Shown: positions 10,983 to 23,585 of the stretch, one piece after another
Layout: each line of letters opens with the position of its first letter
How positions within the stretch are numbered: the stretch's first letter is position 1
Source of the DNA: Botryotinia globosa
Taxonomy: Eukaryota > Ascomycota > Leotiomycetes > Helotiales > Sclerotiniaceae
Direction of reading: 5' to 3'
Length of the DNA stretch: 64,000 bases
NCBI GenBank assembly: GCA_014898425.1
Contig: RCSZ01000001.1
Location: 1,116,001-1,180,000 of the forward strand
Made by a program: the position numbers and the translations under genes
Notes under the pieces: model-generated
What the model saw: the letters and a program-made list of their open reading frames with translations, nothing else
Database searches by the model: none
What the model was told of the DNA's origin: nothing

Positions 10983-12750
10983 CTACCAACCCTCCACAAT
11001 CTTAACCTTAACATATAACCCCTTCGACGGCTTCGCAGTCACTCCTCCTTTAATATTTAGATTCTTCTCATCCATCATCTTCTTATCTTTCAACTCAAAT
11101 TCAAACCTTCCAATCCATGTCGCCAACAAAATTGCGAATTCCGCCTTTGCAAACTGTTGACCAATACAACTTCTTGGTCCATGCAAAAAAGTTAGGAACG
11201 CATAATTACTTGAGCTCCCTCCACCCGTATTATGCGATTCGCCATTCTCAGTCATCCATCGATCAGGGTTGAACTTTCGAGCAGAGGATCCCCACATCTT
11301 TTCGTCCTTGTTGATGGCCCATGGAATCAACATCACACGTGTCCCCTTCGGTATGCGCTGACCAGAGATAGTCGTATCAACAGCGGCTTCACGAAGGGTT
11401 AGAGGAACAGGCGGAAAGTAGCGGAGAATTTCGTTACAGACAGCGTTTAGATATGGCATGTAATCGATATCTTGACTTGTAACACTGGCGTCTGAGTCTG
11501 GACTAGGAAGTTTTGCACGGACTTCCTCTCGGAGACGAGATTGAACTTGTGGGTAGGCGCAGAGTAGATAGATGGCCCAAGCCATTGAACTTGCAGTCGT
11601 CTCGTGGCCAGCTGCTAGGAAAGTCATGAGTTGATCGATGAGATTCTCATCAGGAAAGCCTCCACTCTCCAGTGCTACACTCAAAATATCCACATCGGTC
11701 AACTCCTTCTTTTCTAGCTTCGATTTCTTCTCATGGATGAGGTCTCTACAAACAGATCTGATGGTTTCGGCAGCTTCCTCGATTTCCCCATTTCTCTTAA
11801 TAGGTATTCTTTTTACGAACCATCCTGGTAAGAAAAGCTGGAGAAGCCCAAGAATTTGTGCAGAGCGTGTTGGTTTAAACACAGTACTGTATGTTCTATT
11901 CAGTAATGTGTCGGGGTCCTGGATGGCTCCGAAATCCTTGCCCAGGCCAGCTGCTCCAATTATGTCGAGTGTTATTCTACTTGCCCATTGCATGGCTTCC
12001 ATTATCACTACGCCCTTCTCTGGCTGAGTGACACTTCCGTCATTTCCATCTTTTTCTTCGCCTACGTCATTGGGGATATCGCCACATTCTTTCGCCTTGA
12101 CTTCTTTGGTCATGGCTTTCAACCCTTCGCAAGATTTATCCCAGAAAACGGAATATAGATTCTTAACATGTCGAAACGCAAACGCGGGCATCAGATTTTT
12201 TCTCTGTATTTTGTGTTCATCTCCTTCTGCCAAGAGAACGCCAATTCCAAGGAGACGTCCAATTCCGATACGAAGAGTAGATGGTTTAACGAAATCGTAA
12301 TTTTTGATAGTAAGAACTTCACTGAGTGCTTTGGCATTTGTGACCATGACTCGCTCCGAGTTTAAGATCCCTAAATATCTTATGATACCGTCATTTGGAA
12401 CATCTTGTATCCTATTGCTCAGTTAGCTACGTATAGAGATATATAGAGAGTATCAGATCTCACCAGTCAAGCATAGGCTGACCAGTCGGCTCTCCTGAGA
12501 TCCTCTTCCATTGACCGTTCCACCAACTACCTCCTTTTGGAGAGGGCAAATGTCTGAGTGGTGAGAAATAGTAAGGATACAAGATCACTCTCCAGATCGC
12601 AAAGCCTATGAACTGTAACAAGTACAGTTGTACAAATGTTCCCAAGTAGCTCGGCTGGGTGGATAATAATGCATCTGGCTTGTAAGAAACAAGTGCGTAA
12701 GAAAGGGTCGTAGGTAAGACCAGCAGTCTTTTAAAAGGAATTGAAGACAT
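10983..12750 (-). CDS. Cytochrome P450 monooxygenase
   Basis: Two exons, 12750-12464 and 12411-10983 (571 aa), with a 52 bp intron whose phases match. An N-terminal hydrophobic anchor is followed by a Pro-rich hinge. I-helix AGHETTAS, K-helix EILRYFPP with the ExxR pair (EILR), the PERF-region equivalent FNPDRW and the heme-binding loop FLHGPRSCIG are all intact, so the enzyme should be active. It resembles fungal P450s of the CYP4/CYP5xxx-like group; substrate and subfamily are not inferable. It has no terpene, polyketide or NRPS neighbour, so I do not assign it to a biosynthetic cluster. It would need a CPR reductase encoded elsewhere. Confidence 0.95.
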
Positions 12751-13823
12751 GGAGGCGAAAATCTATAACGATCTCAAAGGGGAGAGATATGTTGGCAGAG
12801 TACCAGGTACTTATATAGCGGGGTCGGATCTAGAAATGTGCCGCCTCCGCAGGTCAATTTCCTTCGCAAGCTGAAGTTTCAATGGAAGTAGGAAAGTGGC
12901 TTCAGAATGAATGTACAAGTAAGATAATTTGCCACGGAGGGATTTCTTGTACAGGCAATAGAGGTGAATGAAATCCAAAAGCACCTAGTACATCTGCTTC
13001 GTCGCAAGTTTCAAATGTCGTGGTAATTTCATGTAACTTAGATCCGGGCACAAACAAGTTTAGCCCTTGTCACTTGTGAAAAGAAGCTTGAATGGCTGTA
13101 TGATTGTAATTATACTTCGAAGGAGAAAGATGAAACCATTGCTATATATGTGTTTTCTCAAGTGCCAACTCAAGAATCTCCAGTCCATGCATGATAGATA
13201 GATACCTCAACGTATTGGATACCTAGGTACCTTATTCAGATCTTTGGATTGAGGATGTGTCACGTGAGAGAGACTGAGAGTAGTGACCACGTTGACGGAA
13301 ACGAAATAGATCTCCACCAAAAGACAAGCCTTTTTTGAGTCTCGGTTGAGTAACATCTCAGAAAGTGCTTGGTACCCCCGGACCCCGCGTTGAGTTTGAT
13401 CGTTCCAAATCAGTTTTAGTCACTTATCACTTGACAAACTCGGAATCTCTTCAATGCTACCGCGAATCTGACAGTTGCATGCTTCAAATCAAAACTTTTG
13501 TAGATATAGACCGTCAGTAGAGACATAGATAGGCAGTGACATGGACATTGAAAATCTTACCAGTGTGAGCGTCTTATGCTCCCCAAGAGAGTCTCGCTAG
13601 TAAGATTGCAGATATCGATATACATACAACCAAAGGTGATATTCATTCACATTCTTGTTACTTATTAGTATAGACTGACATTAATGCAACCATTTTTATT
13701 GATAGAGATATTGTAATTTACATGGACGGCTGATACATTATCAAGCCTCACATTTACACCATCACATACATTGCATGCCAATCAGATAATTGGGAATCAT
13801 TAAATTTTCGTAATCATAAACAC
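12751..13823. other. Intergenic, P450 promoter region
   Basis: About 1.1 kb between the P450 start and the 3' end of the dehydrogenase gene. One exact TACCTAGGTA palindrome lies at 13220. Nothing else is supported. Confidence 0.5.
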
Positions 13824-15636
13824 CTAGCTGTGTGTAGGCATGGAAACATCAGCAGACTTAGAAATTGCATCCTCGCTCCTCCACAAACTGGTCACTGTCT
13901 TTTGCTGCGTGTAGAATTGTAGTCCTGGCTTGCCATAAAATGTATTTGCACCACCTCCGGCAACACTCTTCTTGTTTCCGGTGAAGGAGAAGAATGGAAG
14001 AGGAACAGGGATTGGTACATTGATTCCCTGCTGGCCTGCCTCGATGTTCTTTTGGAACGCTGTTGCTGTGGCTCCAGATCGTGTGAAGATAGCTGCACCA
14101 TTGCCGTACTCATTGGCGTTGATGAGATCGATGGCTTCGTCAAGGGTGTCCACATTCAAACATACTAATACAGGGCCAAAAATTTCTTCCGTGTAGCACT
14201 TCATATGAGGTTTGACGTTGGTGATAATGGTAGGGCCAACCCAGTTTCCGTTGGGATATTTCTCAGGTTTATAACCTCTACCATCCAACAAGATTGTTGC
14301 ACCTTCCTCTTCTGCGCTTGCAATCAAATCTTCGATTCTTTGCTTGCTCTGTGGAGAGATGACTGGACCAAGATCCGCCCCCTTTTCAAATCCACCGTTC
14401 ACGTTTAATGATTTAGCACTTTCGGCTAGTTCGGATAACCATTCCTTGGTTTCCCCAACCATAACCAAGGTGCTCAGAGCCATACATCTTTGACCAGCGG
14501 CTCCAAAAGCTGCTCCGACAATTGAATTAAGGGCATGTTGCTTGTTCGCGTCCGGTAAAACCGCACAGTGGTTCTTGGCACCCAAGTTTGCTTGCACGCG
14601 CTTGCCATTAGCAGAACCTCGGGTAAAAATATATTCTCCAGCACGATTGCTTCCAACAAAACTGATGGCTTTGATGGCTGGTTCATCGATGATAAAATCA
14701 ACTGTTTTCGATGCACCATGGACAATATTGAGTACTCCGTCAGGGAATCCAGCCTTTTGGGCAAGTTCAGCAAGAATCATTGCCGCACCAGGATCTCGTT
14801 CGGAAGGCTTAACAATAAGACAATTTCCAGTTGCACACGCAATTGGAATAGACCATAATGGAATCATTGCAGGAAAGTCTGTTGGGCGTTAGTAGGATCT
14901 AGACCTTCAAATTGCTCTAAACTTACTGAATGGGCAAATTGCAGCTACAACTCCCAATGGCTCCCTGTAACTTCTGGTCTCCATATCTTTTGCTACCTCT
15001 ATGACCTCACCCATCATTTGTTGGGGAATGGCACATGCGGTCTCGGCGACTTGCAATCCACGAAGAACGTCTCCCTTTGCATCTGCCTGCACGTCAGTCG
15101 GTAATTCAAAGGTATACCGTTGGGGGCATACCAGCAAAAGTTTTACCCTGCTCCAATGTGATACTGGCAGCCAATCTATCCCAATTTTCCCGTACAAGCT
15201 GTGTGAATTTGAACATAATTTGTTGTCTTGCCATTATGCTGGTATTTTTCCACCCTGGGAATGCTTTCACCGCACTATCAACTGCAGCTTTGAGCTCAGC
15301 ATCTGTGCTTTGTGGAACTCTTGTTACGAGATTGTTTGTTGCTGGGTCGTGTAAATCGATGAATTGTGTAGATTCGGATTTGAGGAATTTATTGTCGACA
15401 AAGTATGGAGTGTCCTGCACATCTTGGATTTTCTCGTGAGTTGTAGGATAATTGTCGGCGTTGAATGCTAATGCTGCAGCAGGTTTGAGATGTTGAGCTG
15501 TGGCATGGAGTCTGCGAGTAGCAATTTTGGAGGTCTCAGAGGAGGATGGCATATTGAATGCTACTCTGGGTCGTACTGCAGAGAAGGTATGTCGAACCGT
15601 GGCAGTTGAAATACCTTTGGTTAAAGTTCGACGCAT
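13824..15636 (-). CDS. Methylmalonate-semialdehyde dehydrogenase (acylating), mitochondrial ALDH6
   Basis: Three exons, 15636-15132, 15082-14927 and 14878-13824 (571 aa), with GT-AG introns of 49 and 48 bp and matching phases. The start is the ATG at 15636; the upstream in-frame TTG is not used. The first 30 residues are Arg-rich with no acid ([16 protein letters not shown]...), a mitochondrial presequence. ALDH-fold landmarks include [22 protein letters not shown], the cofactor-region [16 protein letters not shown] and the catalytic-cysteine region [10 protein letters not shown]. CoA-dependent MMSDH oxidises malonate and methylmalonate semialdehydes in valine and beta-alanine catabolism; the [10 protein letters not shown] context is characteristic of ALDH6 rather than of generic aldehyde dehydrogenases. 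Confidence 0.94.
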
Positions 15637-17024
15637 TTTGCTCCCAAAGTTTGTTTGAAATAATATTTGAAGAGAACTCAATTGTATCCCTTCAAAGTAT
15701 CGTGAATCGTCACATCAAGAACAAGCGCAGCTACCTAGGTACTTGTAGTACATATTCGGGTGAGCCGGTTGTAAACTGGGGTTCCGAGCTCTTAGTAGCG
15801 GCTTAAGATAGCCGGATGCGGGGAAATTGGTTAGACTTTCCTATCTTGGCTCGCCGTGATCAAATCCAAGGTGTATCAAAATATTTTGTACGTAACTCTC
15901 AAAGATTCGAGGGTGATAATGATTGATATCCACGGACGTGAGAGATTTGAGCGATATGAGACACCGGAATATCAATAGTCATATATCATTATTTAAGTTC
16001 TTTGTTGAGAATGGATATCAAAGATTACCTACCATTACTGACTTGATTAGGGGATTTGCGCCTAAGCGAAACTTGGGACCTTACCTCGCGCCAGCAGGAC
16101 GAAACCTCCGAGACAACAAGAAAAAGATTTACTTTGATATTCGATCTAAAATCAGACAACCAAAATCTCAGATTTACATGGAGATACGCGTACCTACAAG
16201 CTTTTAATTTGGGTGGGATTTTTACAATTCCTTGGCATACTTTATTCACTATCCAAAAGTCCGCGTTTTCATTGCACGGCAGTTGTATTTGAGTGATTGG
16301 GTGCACTGTTACTTTTGTGAATCTCACCAGGACGCCACTTGCATCGAGGGGCCATTGGTTCAGTCGCTGTGTGGTTGCTTCTTTGTACTAGAAGATCTTG
16401 CGAAGGAGCTGTAAATATAAGAAATCCACCATGGGCTATTAGAGAACTGACGAACTAAGATTCGAGTCGACCTGATGAATTTATTGCTTGGGATGGTTTC
16501 AAGGCCGCTTCATCGATGGTCAATAGCCAGTGGGTGAGAAGTCAACATAGGTAAACAAAGATGCGGATATCTATAGAAGAGAAGATCAATGTATGGCTAG
16601 TGGTTCTGATAAAGCCCGAGAGAGATCTTGGAGTCAACTGTAGTCTGAGTATTACGACGAGTCCATTTCCTCAAATGGTATCCGACGGCCAGCACCATAT
16701 ATATGACTGAAGAGCTACTAGGCAAGTTACAAGACCATGCATCATGCATGATGGCATAGAATTAACGCAAGGCAGGAGCTGTGGAAGAGTGTTTTTTAGG
16801 AAATTCTAAATACACTTTTAGCCTAGGGAAAACCCTATTTTTCAGGTATTGGCAAAGTGATTCAAATGGGCCTCGGTACTTAATAAGAACTGTGACCCAT
16901 ACCCACCCAAGATCAAATCCCCCCAAAATGTAACAAACCAGAACAATACTTTTAAATCTGTTGTAATGAATGCAACAAAAATGATAAAAATGTCCAAAAA
17001 ATACTGCAAAGAATCAAAAAGATG
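15637..17024. other. Intergenic 1.4 kb
   Basis: It holds the ALDH6 promoter with an exact TACCTAGGTA at 15733. Small open frames in both orientations lack support. It ends just before the tRNA terminator. Confidence 0.5.
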
Positions 17025-17119
17025 TGGAGGACTTGGGAATCGAACCCAAGACCTTTCCTAGTCTACTATTGTGAATCACAAAGTGCGAAAGGAATGTTAT
17101 ACCCCTAAACCAGACCCCC
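17025..17119 (-). tRNA. tRNA-Ala(CGC) with intron
   Basis: Read on the minus strand, the sequence folds as a cloverleaf: acceptor GGGGGTC paired with GTCCTCC (one T-T mismatch), D stem GTT/AAC, anticodon stem TTCCT/AGGAA, and T arm TTGGG-TTCGATT-CCCAA with a standard B box. The anticodon CGC lies at 17085-17087 after the invariant T. A 23-nt intron (about 17061-17083) follows position 37 and forms its own small hairpin (TTGTG/CACAA). The third acceptor pair is G3:U70, the classic alanine identity element, which agrees with the anticodon. A TTTTT pol III terminator follows the 3' end (17016-17020 region read in reverse). The mature length is 72 nt before CCA. Confidence 0.9.
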
Positions 17120-17417
17120 ATGTTATTGTTGCAAAGTGAACAAACTTTTTAATATATATCGCAAACACACTACATTTGGTAGATCGGCATGAGACTCTTG
17201 TGCACAGACTGTCAATACAGGGAAGCATTAAAGAAGGAAGAAATGTTTTAAGGCTCCACCTTCTGTTCCCTTATCTTAGCGCCTTCTGGCTATCATTGAA
17301 TTTCTCCAAGCTCCTTAATTTTTTCTACATCCAATATATGAAGGTATATCAGACACCTATTCATTGCCAGTGATTCTAGGAGTATTTCCTTGAATCTAGG
17401 TCCTACCTACCATAGAT

Positions 17418-19286
17418 ATGTCCTCGACTTCAGAATACACAAGGTTACACATAACCCCACTCAATCCCAACCTCCTCACTACTATAATACCTCCTTCAAT
17501 TCTCCCTAATGTGAAGAACATTTCCTACCACACCCTCGAAACTTTCCAGGATAGACCTTACGGTTTTGTTGACCTACCTATTATGGACGCCGAGAAGTTA
17601 AAAAAGAAGCTCCATGGCTCTATATTAAAAGGTTCGAAGATCCGTATTGAAACAGCTCGACCAGCGAAAGATCTAAGCCCAGTAAATGAGCCAGAACCAG
17701 CGCCCAAGAGACAAAGAGAGAAGAAGGATCTAAGCAAAAAGCGCAAACGAGGAGAGGAAACTATACCCGCGGTAGTACTTGGAGATAGGAAAGTTAAGAG
17801 AGGCTGGACTACAACTGCCACGGATATAGGCAAGGCGAAGAGGGAATCAAAGGAGCTTAAGAATGTTGTTAAGTCGAAATATACTACAAATGAGGAGTGT
17901 TTGTTCAAGACAATCTTACCGCCAAATGTTGCTGCACACACGAAGGCTACGAGTGGTGAGAAATCGAGTAGGAGGAGTAAGAAGGGTAGAGGTACTGTTG
18001 TGCACGAGTTTGCTAAAAGCACAAAATATGCTACCTTCTTAAGAAGTAATACTGAGGGTCCAAAGTCGAAGCCTGCGGTAGAGTTTGTGGATGGAAAAGG
18101 GTGGGTGGATGAAGACGGTAATGTGGTAGAAGAAGTGGTAAAGAAGGTACGGAAGAGTCAGAAACCACCCAAGGTTGAGGAGCTCGCTCAGGAAAAAGCA
18201 ATGGACAAAGATAGCGGCAGTAGTTCGGACCAGGACAAGTCCGGAGAGGACTCTCCATCTGATGAATCAGACTTTGAGGATCGAGCGATGAAGAAAGTGA
18301 GGCAGGCAGCAGAAGTCGAGAGCAGCAGCTCATCAAACTCGGAGAGTTCTGCCGACGAAGACGAGTATATAAAGCCACAATTAAAATCTGAGGATATTGT
18401 GATGACAGAAGCGGCCAAAGAAGCCTTCGAGGTTCCAATCGAGATAGAGAAGCTTTCGGATGGAGAGAGCTCATCAGAGGAGGGAGTGGAACTCATCAAT
18501 TTGAGCCGGCCAAAAGTCTCCAAGGCTGAAGCTGAATCGGAAGATGATGCATCATCATCAGGCTCTGACACATCTTCGGATTCTGAGTCATTGGATTCCG
18601 CTGAAAGTGACTCGGAGGACGAAGATTCATCATTTGTCGTAGCCTCCTCTGAGAATCCCTCCACATCCACACCATCGACAATGCCACCGCCAACCTCGAT
18701 TATGACCCCGGAAACGAAAACAGTCCGACCTCAGTCATCCTCTGGTCTAAGTATTACGATACCTTCTCCTATCGCCTATTCAACACCTGTCCCCACAGAG
18801 GTACATCCTCTTGAAGCTCTTTACAAACGTTCTAAACCCAATCCTGACTCCAATTCCGATGAGCCCAAACCTGAAACCAAGTCAACCTCCTTCAGTTTCT
18901 TCGGCGCTGATGATGAAGACTCCGATATTGGCGAGGAACCCAATCAAATCCCTTTAACGCCCTTTACCCAACGCGATTTCGAATCTCGAGGCTTGAGAAG
19001 CTCGGCACCTACACCCGATACTGCTTATGCCAACAAGAGATTTGTATGGCCTGGAGGTAAAGAGTATGATGATGATAATGATGAAGGGAATTCTCCAATA
19101 CCCAAAGATTCTATAGGTGGAAAGATCATATTCAAGGAAAAAGAATCAGAGCAGGCGCCTGAAAGTGATTTTCAGAAATGGTTTTATGAGCACAGGGGAG
19201 AGAATACGAGGGGATGGAAGAAACGGAGAAAGGCTGTTGCAAAAGAGCAAAGACATAGAGAAAACAAGAAGAGGAGTCGCGCTTAG
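17418..19286 (+). CDS. RRM-containing, acidic/Ser-rich nucleolar-type protein
   Basis: Single exon, 622 aa. The N-terminal about 85 residues read as an RNA-recognition motif (RLHITPLNP..., RPYGFVDLPIMDAEKLKKKL, GSKIRIETARP). A basic KR-rich stretch follows (KRQREKKDLSKKRKRGEE), then a long region of Ser/Glu/Asp tracts (about 265-410) like SRP40/Nopp140-type nucleolar proteins. The C-terminus has FQKWFYEHRGENTRGWKKRRKA and a very basic tail. This order resembles fungal ribosome-biogenesis factors (Nop8/NOL8-like), but I cannot name the orthologue. The expected location is the nucleolus. The start ATG at 17418 is the first in frame. Confidence 0.8.
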   Translation: MSSTSEYTRLHITPLNPNLLTTIIPPSILPNVKNISYHTLETFQDRPYGFVDLPIMDAEKLKKKLHGSILKGSKIRIETARPAKDLSPVNEPEPAPKRQREKKDLSKKRKRGEETIPAVVLGDRKVKRGWTTTATDIGKAKRESKELKNVVKSKYTTNEECLFKTILPPNVAAHTKATSGEKSSRRSKKGRGTVVHEFAKSTKYATFLRSNTEGPKSKPAVEFVDGKGWVDEDGNVVEEVVKKVRKSQKPPKVEELAQEKAMDKDSGSSSDQDKSGEDSPSDESDFEDRAMKKVRQAAEVESSSSSNSESSADEDEYIKPQLKSEDIVMTEAAKEAFEVPIEIEKLSDGESSSEEGVELINLSRPKVSKAEAESEDDASSSGSDTSSDSESLDSAESDSEDEDSSFVVASSENPSTSTPSTMPPPTSIMTPETKTVRPQSSSGLSITIPSPIAYSTPVPTEVHPLEALYKRSKPNPDSNSDEPKPETKSTSFSFFGADDEDSDIGEEPNQIPLTPFTQRDFESRGLRSSAPTPDTAYANKRFVWPGGKEYDDDNDEGNSPIPKDSIGGKIIFKEKESEQAPESDFQKWFYEHRGENTRGWKKRRKAVAKEQRHRENKKRSRA

Positions 19287-20747
19287 TTTTCTATTACCCT
19301 GTATTTAGTCTGATTGAATTTCTTTTGTCATATACCTATGTAATCAACTGTTGGCCTTTCAATCTCTTGTCTTGTCAGTTTCCGGATAGCTCCTTGGCAC
19401 AATCGCACGGATGAATCCCCATTATCATTCATTACAAACGTCACAGCCAGTCAAAAGCATCAATGTGATCACATCATCTCTCAAATCACAGCATAGCACA
19501 GCACAGCAAAATGGCGGAAACTCGAAGGCGATTTCAATTCTCTCAGTCTAACTAACGTTAGACCGGCAACCACGAAAAGAAATTCCTCAAGATAGCTAGA
19601 CCCTCCTTGCAACAGAGGCTCAACCATCTTTCAATCCTTCAGTTCCCATTTTATGTTTTCATCAATTTCACTAACTCGCTCGCCCCCGCATCAACACATA
19701 ACTAAACCTCAACTGAGATGAACACTCATGTTGCTGCCAATGAACTGCCGCCAAATTAAATGAGTTTACTTTTCGTTCCTTCGTTCCTTCGTTCCTTTCT
19801 TTCGTTCAGATACCGGTCACCTTTTAGGCGGTGCAGTGAATACGTGCACCATTTCCAATCAGTAAGGACTGGTGTACAAGCTGAAAACAAAGTCTGGCTT
19901 TTTGTAATGGGAAAAAAAAATCGCTGTATCTTCATGCTTTTCGAGAATTGCAGAATCACACCGTCCCAAAGAGCGGTGACAGATGTGAACCAAATTGAAT
20001 AGAATCATTCGTCAAGATCATAGAGATCAGGTTATGTAGTGTTCGCAAATCGCCGCTGTATCTTGAACCTTGTGGAACTGTGCATACCGCGACGTATAGT
20101 GCGCAAGGCATGGCCATTTCGAGAGGATTCAAGATCAGGTTATTTCCAATGAGTGTGGTTCCAGACTCCTGATCGATCTAGAAACTGCGTTCCGAGTCCA
20201 GGGTTTCGTGATAATAAAACGTAAGAAAATTCGTATGGAGCGTAAATATGTGCCGTGTCACAGTGAGTACATTATTAAGTGACGGGGTCGTAAGAGTGCG
20301 TAATAGAAGGGGTGAACTTAAAGATTACTCCCACATCCGTGTCGTAATGTTCATAAAAAGGAAAACAGAAAGAGAAAACCTGGTGCGTAATCCCCAAATG
20401 TAAGAAAAAGTCGTAAATGCTATGTTGTAATCGTACAGGGTATTGGATATTCAAACAATGACCGTTCATCTGTCCAAAGTAAAATCATTCTCTGTCTTTC
20501 ATCGAGACCTTTCCAAAGGGTGAAGATGAAATACGAAGATGAAAAGCTTGGAGCTCGAACCTAATGGGTGATAGTAAAATGAGAAATAAAATAAAAGCAG
20601 GTGTAACTTTTGACCAGTACTTCTTGCTCCATCGATGGATAGAAGTAGGTTCAATTATGGTGTGAATTTGAAATTGTAGGATGAATGTTGGCGCCTAGAT
20701 GGTATCCGGTAGCCTTCAACTTCGAAAAGAAGAATGATCAAAGAACA
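19287..20747. other. Intergenic 1.5 kb, convergent 3' region
   Basis: It lies between two convergent genes and is longer than typical 3' UTRs. A short tandem repeat of CGTTCCTT occurs at about 19774-19800. No gene, tRNA or element is recognised. Confidence 0.5.
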
Positions 20748-23585
20748 TTAATTAAAGGCACGTCCTTTACCCTTGCCACCACCAGTGTAGTATGTAGCAG
20801 GTAATGTTTCCATATAGCTCTTGTTGTTGTCGCCATCATTCATGCTATCGCGATAGGGGTTTCTTGATGGGACGGCAGAGTCAGCAATATCGATACTATC
20901 CAGTGCTGAAATTTCCTCGGTATTCAATCTGGAAGCCAAATCGTCGATGTTGAAATGTGCTACATCTCCATTATTAGTTGCTACAGGTCGTTGCCAATTT
21001 TCATGAGTGCCACTACTGCTAGCTGTAGCAAAATCAACTTCGGAATTCTCCTCTCGCGATCCATACTGCTTGAGCTTGCCGTCTACAATGCGTTTATGGC
21101 AGATCTTGCGTTGGTTTTCACCGAGATCAGAGGGTGGAAGAACTTGCTGTCCCAATGCAATTTGCGCACTCTGGTGACTGAGACTCTTTTCCAACTTTTC
21201 CAAAGGACCTTCGGTTTCAACACGCTTAAGGGTGGGTGGAATCGCCATGTCCAAGTCAATCCTTGAGCTAACATTTGATGGGATAGTGCACATAGGTACG
21301 AATGTACCGGCACCTTGATGTTGCAGGTTGTTTGGGGTTTGTCGAAGAGGGTGTGGAGATGGCATGTATGAATACATGGATGTTTGTGATGGTGCTGCGG
21401 GATCAACAGTGCTTCGATATCCGTTCCAGATGTCGGTGATATCAAGCGAGGTCTGCAAGAGATAGAAGTTAGTACTATTTTTGAAAACAAGACTGAGATT
21501 ATTCAGAGTTGATCCCTTGATAAGATTGTATTTGATTGTCATAACTTGTACTTACTTCTGGAGCTGGGCTTTCTCCCATGAGGGTTCTCATTGCTAGATC
21601 TCGATGGGTTGCAGTTGCTACTAGACTATCCCTACTTCTGACTGATGTTCGTGCTGGCATTTCAGTCGGGGTGAAAGGCGCATCTGGCGTAGATACATTG
21701 ACGGGGCGAGATCCACTTGGTTTGCTGGGAGTATGATGGATTGCGGAGAAATAATCGGCTTGTCGAGAGAAGCCCGGGTTCAGCATAGCCTGTGGCAAGG
21801 GAGTTAGAGGTGATTCCGCAGCTGCCGGAGTGTAGTTGTAACTTTCGACGTGTGTATTGATCATCCTGGGAGACTGGTAGTCTGGCACGCCTCTAGCTCC
21901 ATACACCGGAACTTGCTCAAAGCCATGGTTGGCATTTGGAGCTTGCCGAAACATGTCCGCATTAGGTCTCATAACCTCAGTATATGAGTTTTGGATTGTC
22001 TGAGGTGTCGCGAAGGAGGGGAATGCACCTAGTCGAGGGGTATGGACAATCGGGACCATTTCGAAAGATTGAGGGCCAGGAGTTCCACTCTCCAGATCGC
22101 CACGACTTCTAAGGTTGCTGTCCGCAATATCTCGACTTCCGTTGGGTCGTCTGAAACCGACCTGAGGATTATGAGCAACTCCACGTATCAGCATAACTAC
22201 AAATGTAGAAGCTCCGACGAATAGAAGGAGAACACTGAGGACAAGCCACCAGATGATTGGAACACTGATGTTGAAAGGGCCTGGCCTATTGTTTGTGTTC
22301 TTTATCGCAATTATGACTCCAACGCAAACTGCTGTAGATAGTATCCCAAACTGAGTCACTCCAACTGTAAACCAGCAACTAGTTGTTAAGTTGCTAAGAA
22401 ATCGAGTTCTCCCTTTGTTATTGATAGGCAGCGAGCGCCGTACTAGGTGCGGCTCTGCCAAACGCCGCTCCAGCGCGAGTCTTTCGTCCTGTTTTCTTGC
22501 CACAAACTGAGCTCTTGCCTCAGCTGTCACTCTGATCGGAAGGGGGGGTCGCGTGGTTGGTCGTGGCGGTAGCTCAGTCGGGAAACTAGTTGATTTGGCG
22601 ACTTTAGGAGGAGAGGGGGTGGCTCGTTTTCCATTATAAGTAGAAAGGAAAAGTCCCATATGCATATCGCTTAAGCCCGAGTAAAGTTCATCTTCAGAGA
22701 CCGCAGAAACCGCTGTGGAGTTGGGAGAGAATTTACTTCTCTTAGACTTCTTATCTTTGCCCTTTTTCGAACCGGTGTCTTTAGGAGTAGTGAGAGCTCC
22801 TAGTTGGTCCAAGTTCTCTGTAGTAACTTTACCACCGTACGGTATTGTATTTTTGAAGGACGATGTACTCGATGCCTCGAAGACTGGGGCAGCATTATCA
22901 CCAGAACTCTTGGCAATCAGAGTCAGTTTTTGATCATGGTCATATGATCGCTGGACAGCAGAAGACTTGTTCTCTTTTGCAATATGAAGTCCATCGTCAT
23001 AAGTGCTCTCCATGCCAAACGAATCCAGATCATTGGTGTATGCGCTTAAACCACGTGAATGACTGTCTGGTAATTGATTGCGAGTGATTCCGTATAACCG
23101 TGGCGCAAACGCGGCGGTATCTTGGCTACGACTCAAGGAGGGCGAACCCTTCACCATTTGATAGTTTTCATCTAGACTTCCTCGGCCGTCTTTATCCTTA
23201 GATGGAATGAGGTATTCAGATAAGTCTGCATTTGACAAGCTCTGGTTACCTTGCGTCAACTCCTTTTCCTTGAATACATTCAATCCTTTAGAAAACGCTC
23301 CCCGAGCCATAATTATCGACCTGCTGTTGGACTTGGGAGGTATTAGCAAACTTAACTTTCAAGTTTTATGATAGATATTGTAAAGTGATGACCTACTCTT
23401 ACCGTGCGCGAAGAGGATGCAACACTTGCTTCAGGGTTCTGAGGATGCGCATTGGAGGACTGCAGTGGAATCGATGGTAAGTGGTTTGAACCACTGAAGG
23501 GGTTGAACCTTGCGCTTGATTTGGTAGTTTTCGGTCTGCCAGTCGCAAGTTGTGGTGCCCGGTCTCCTTTGTTATTTCGATCCAT
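20748..23585 (-). CDS. Hypothetical membrane protein with two transmembrane segments
   Basis: Three exons, 23585-23403, 23331-21556 and 21452-20748 (887 aa), all phase 0, with introns of 71 and 103 bp. The first junction uses a CCCAAG acceptor 12 nt after a TGCTAAT branch site; the second uses a GCAG acceptor. The long N-terminal half is Ser/Pro-rich and disordered. Two adjacent hydrophobic helices near residues 390-460 (CWFTVGVTQFGILSTAVCV and IIWWLVLSVLLLFVGASTF) follow a basic stretch, then there is a further disordered tail ending GGKGKGRAFN. The pattern is that of a fungus-restricted integral membrane protein; I do not recognise a family and give no function. Confidence 0.75.

Noticed and set aside
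10983..15636. P450 plus dehydrogenase as a secondary-metabolite cluster
   Set aside because: The dehydrogenase is the mitochondrial valine-pathway ALDH6, and no backbone synthase, tailoring enzyme or cluster regulator lies nearby.
18031..18670. Minus-strand open frames of about 150 codons
   Set aside because: They are shadows of the Ser/Asp/Glu-rich region of the RRM protein; Ser-rich on both strands and no start or splice context.
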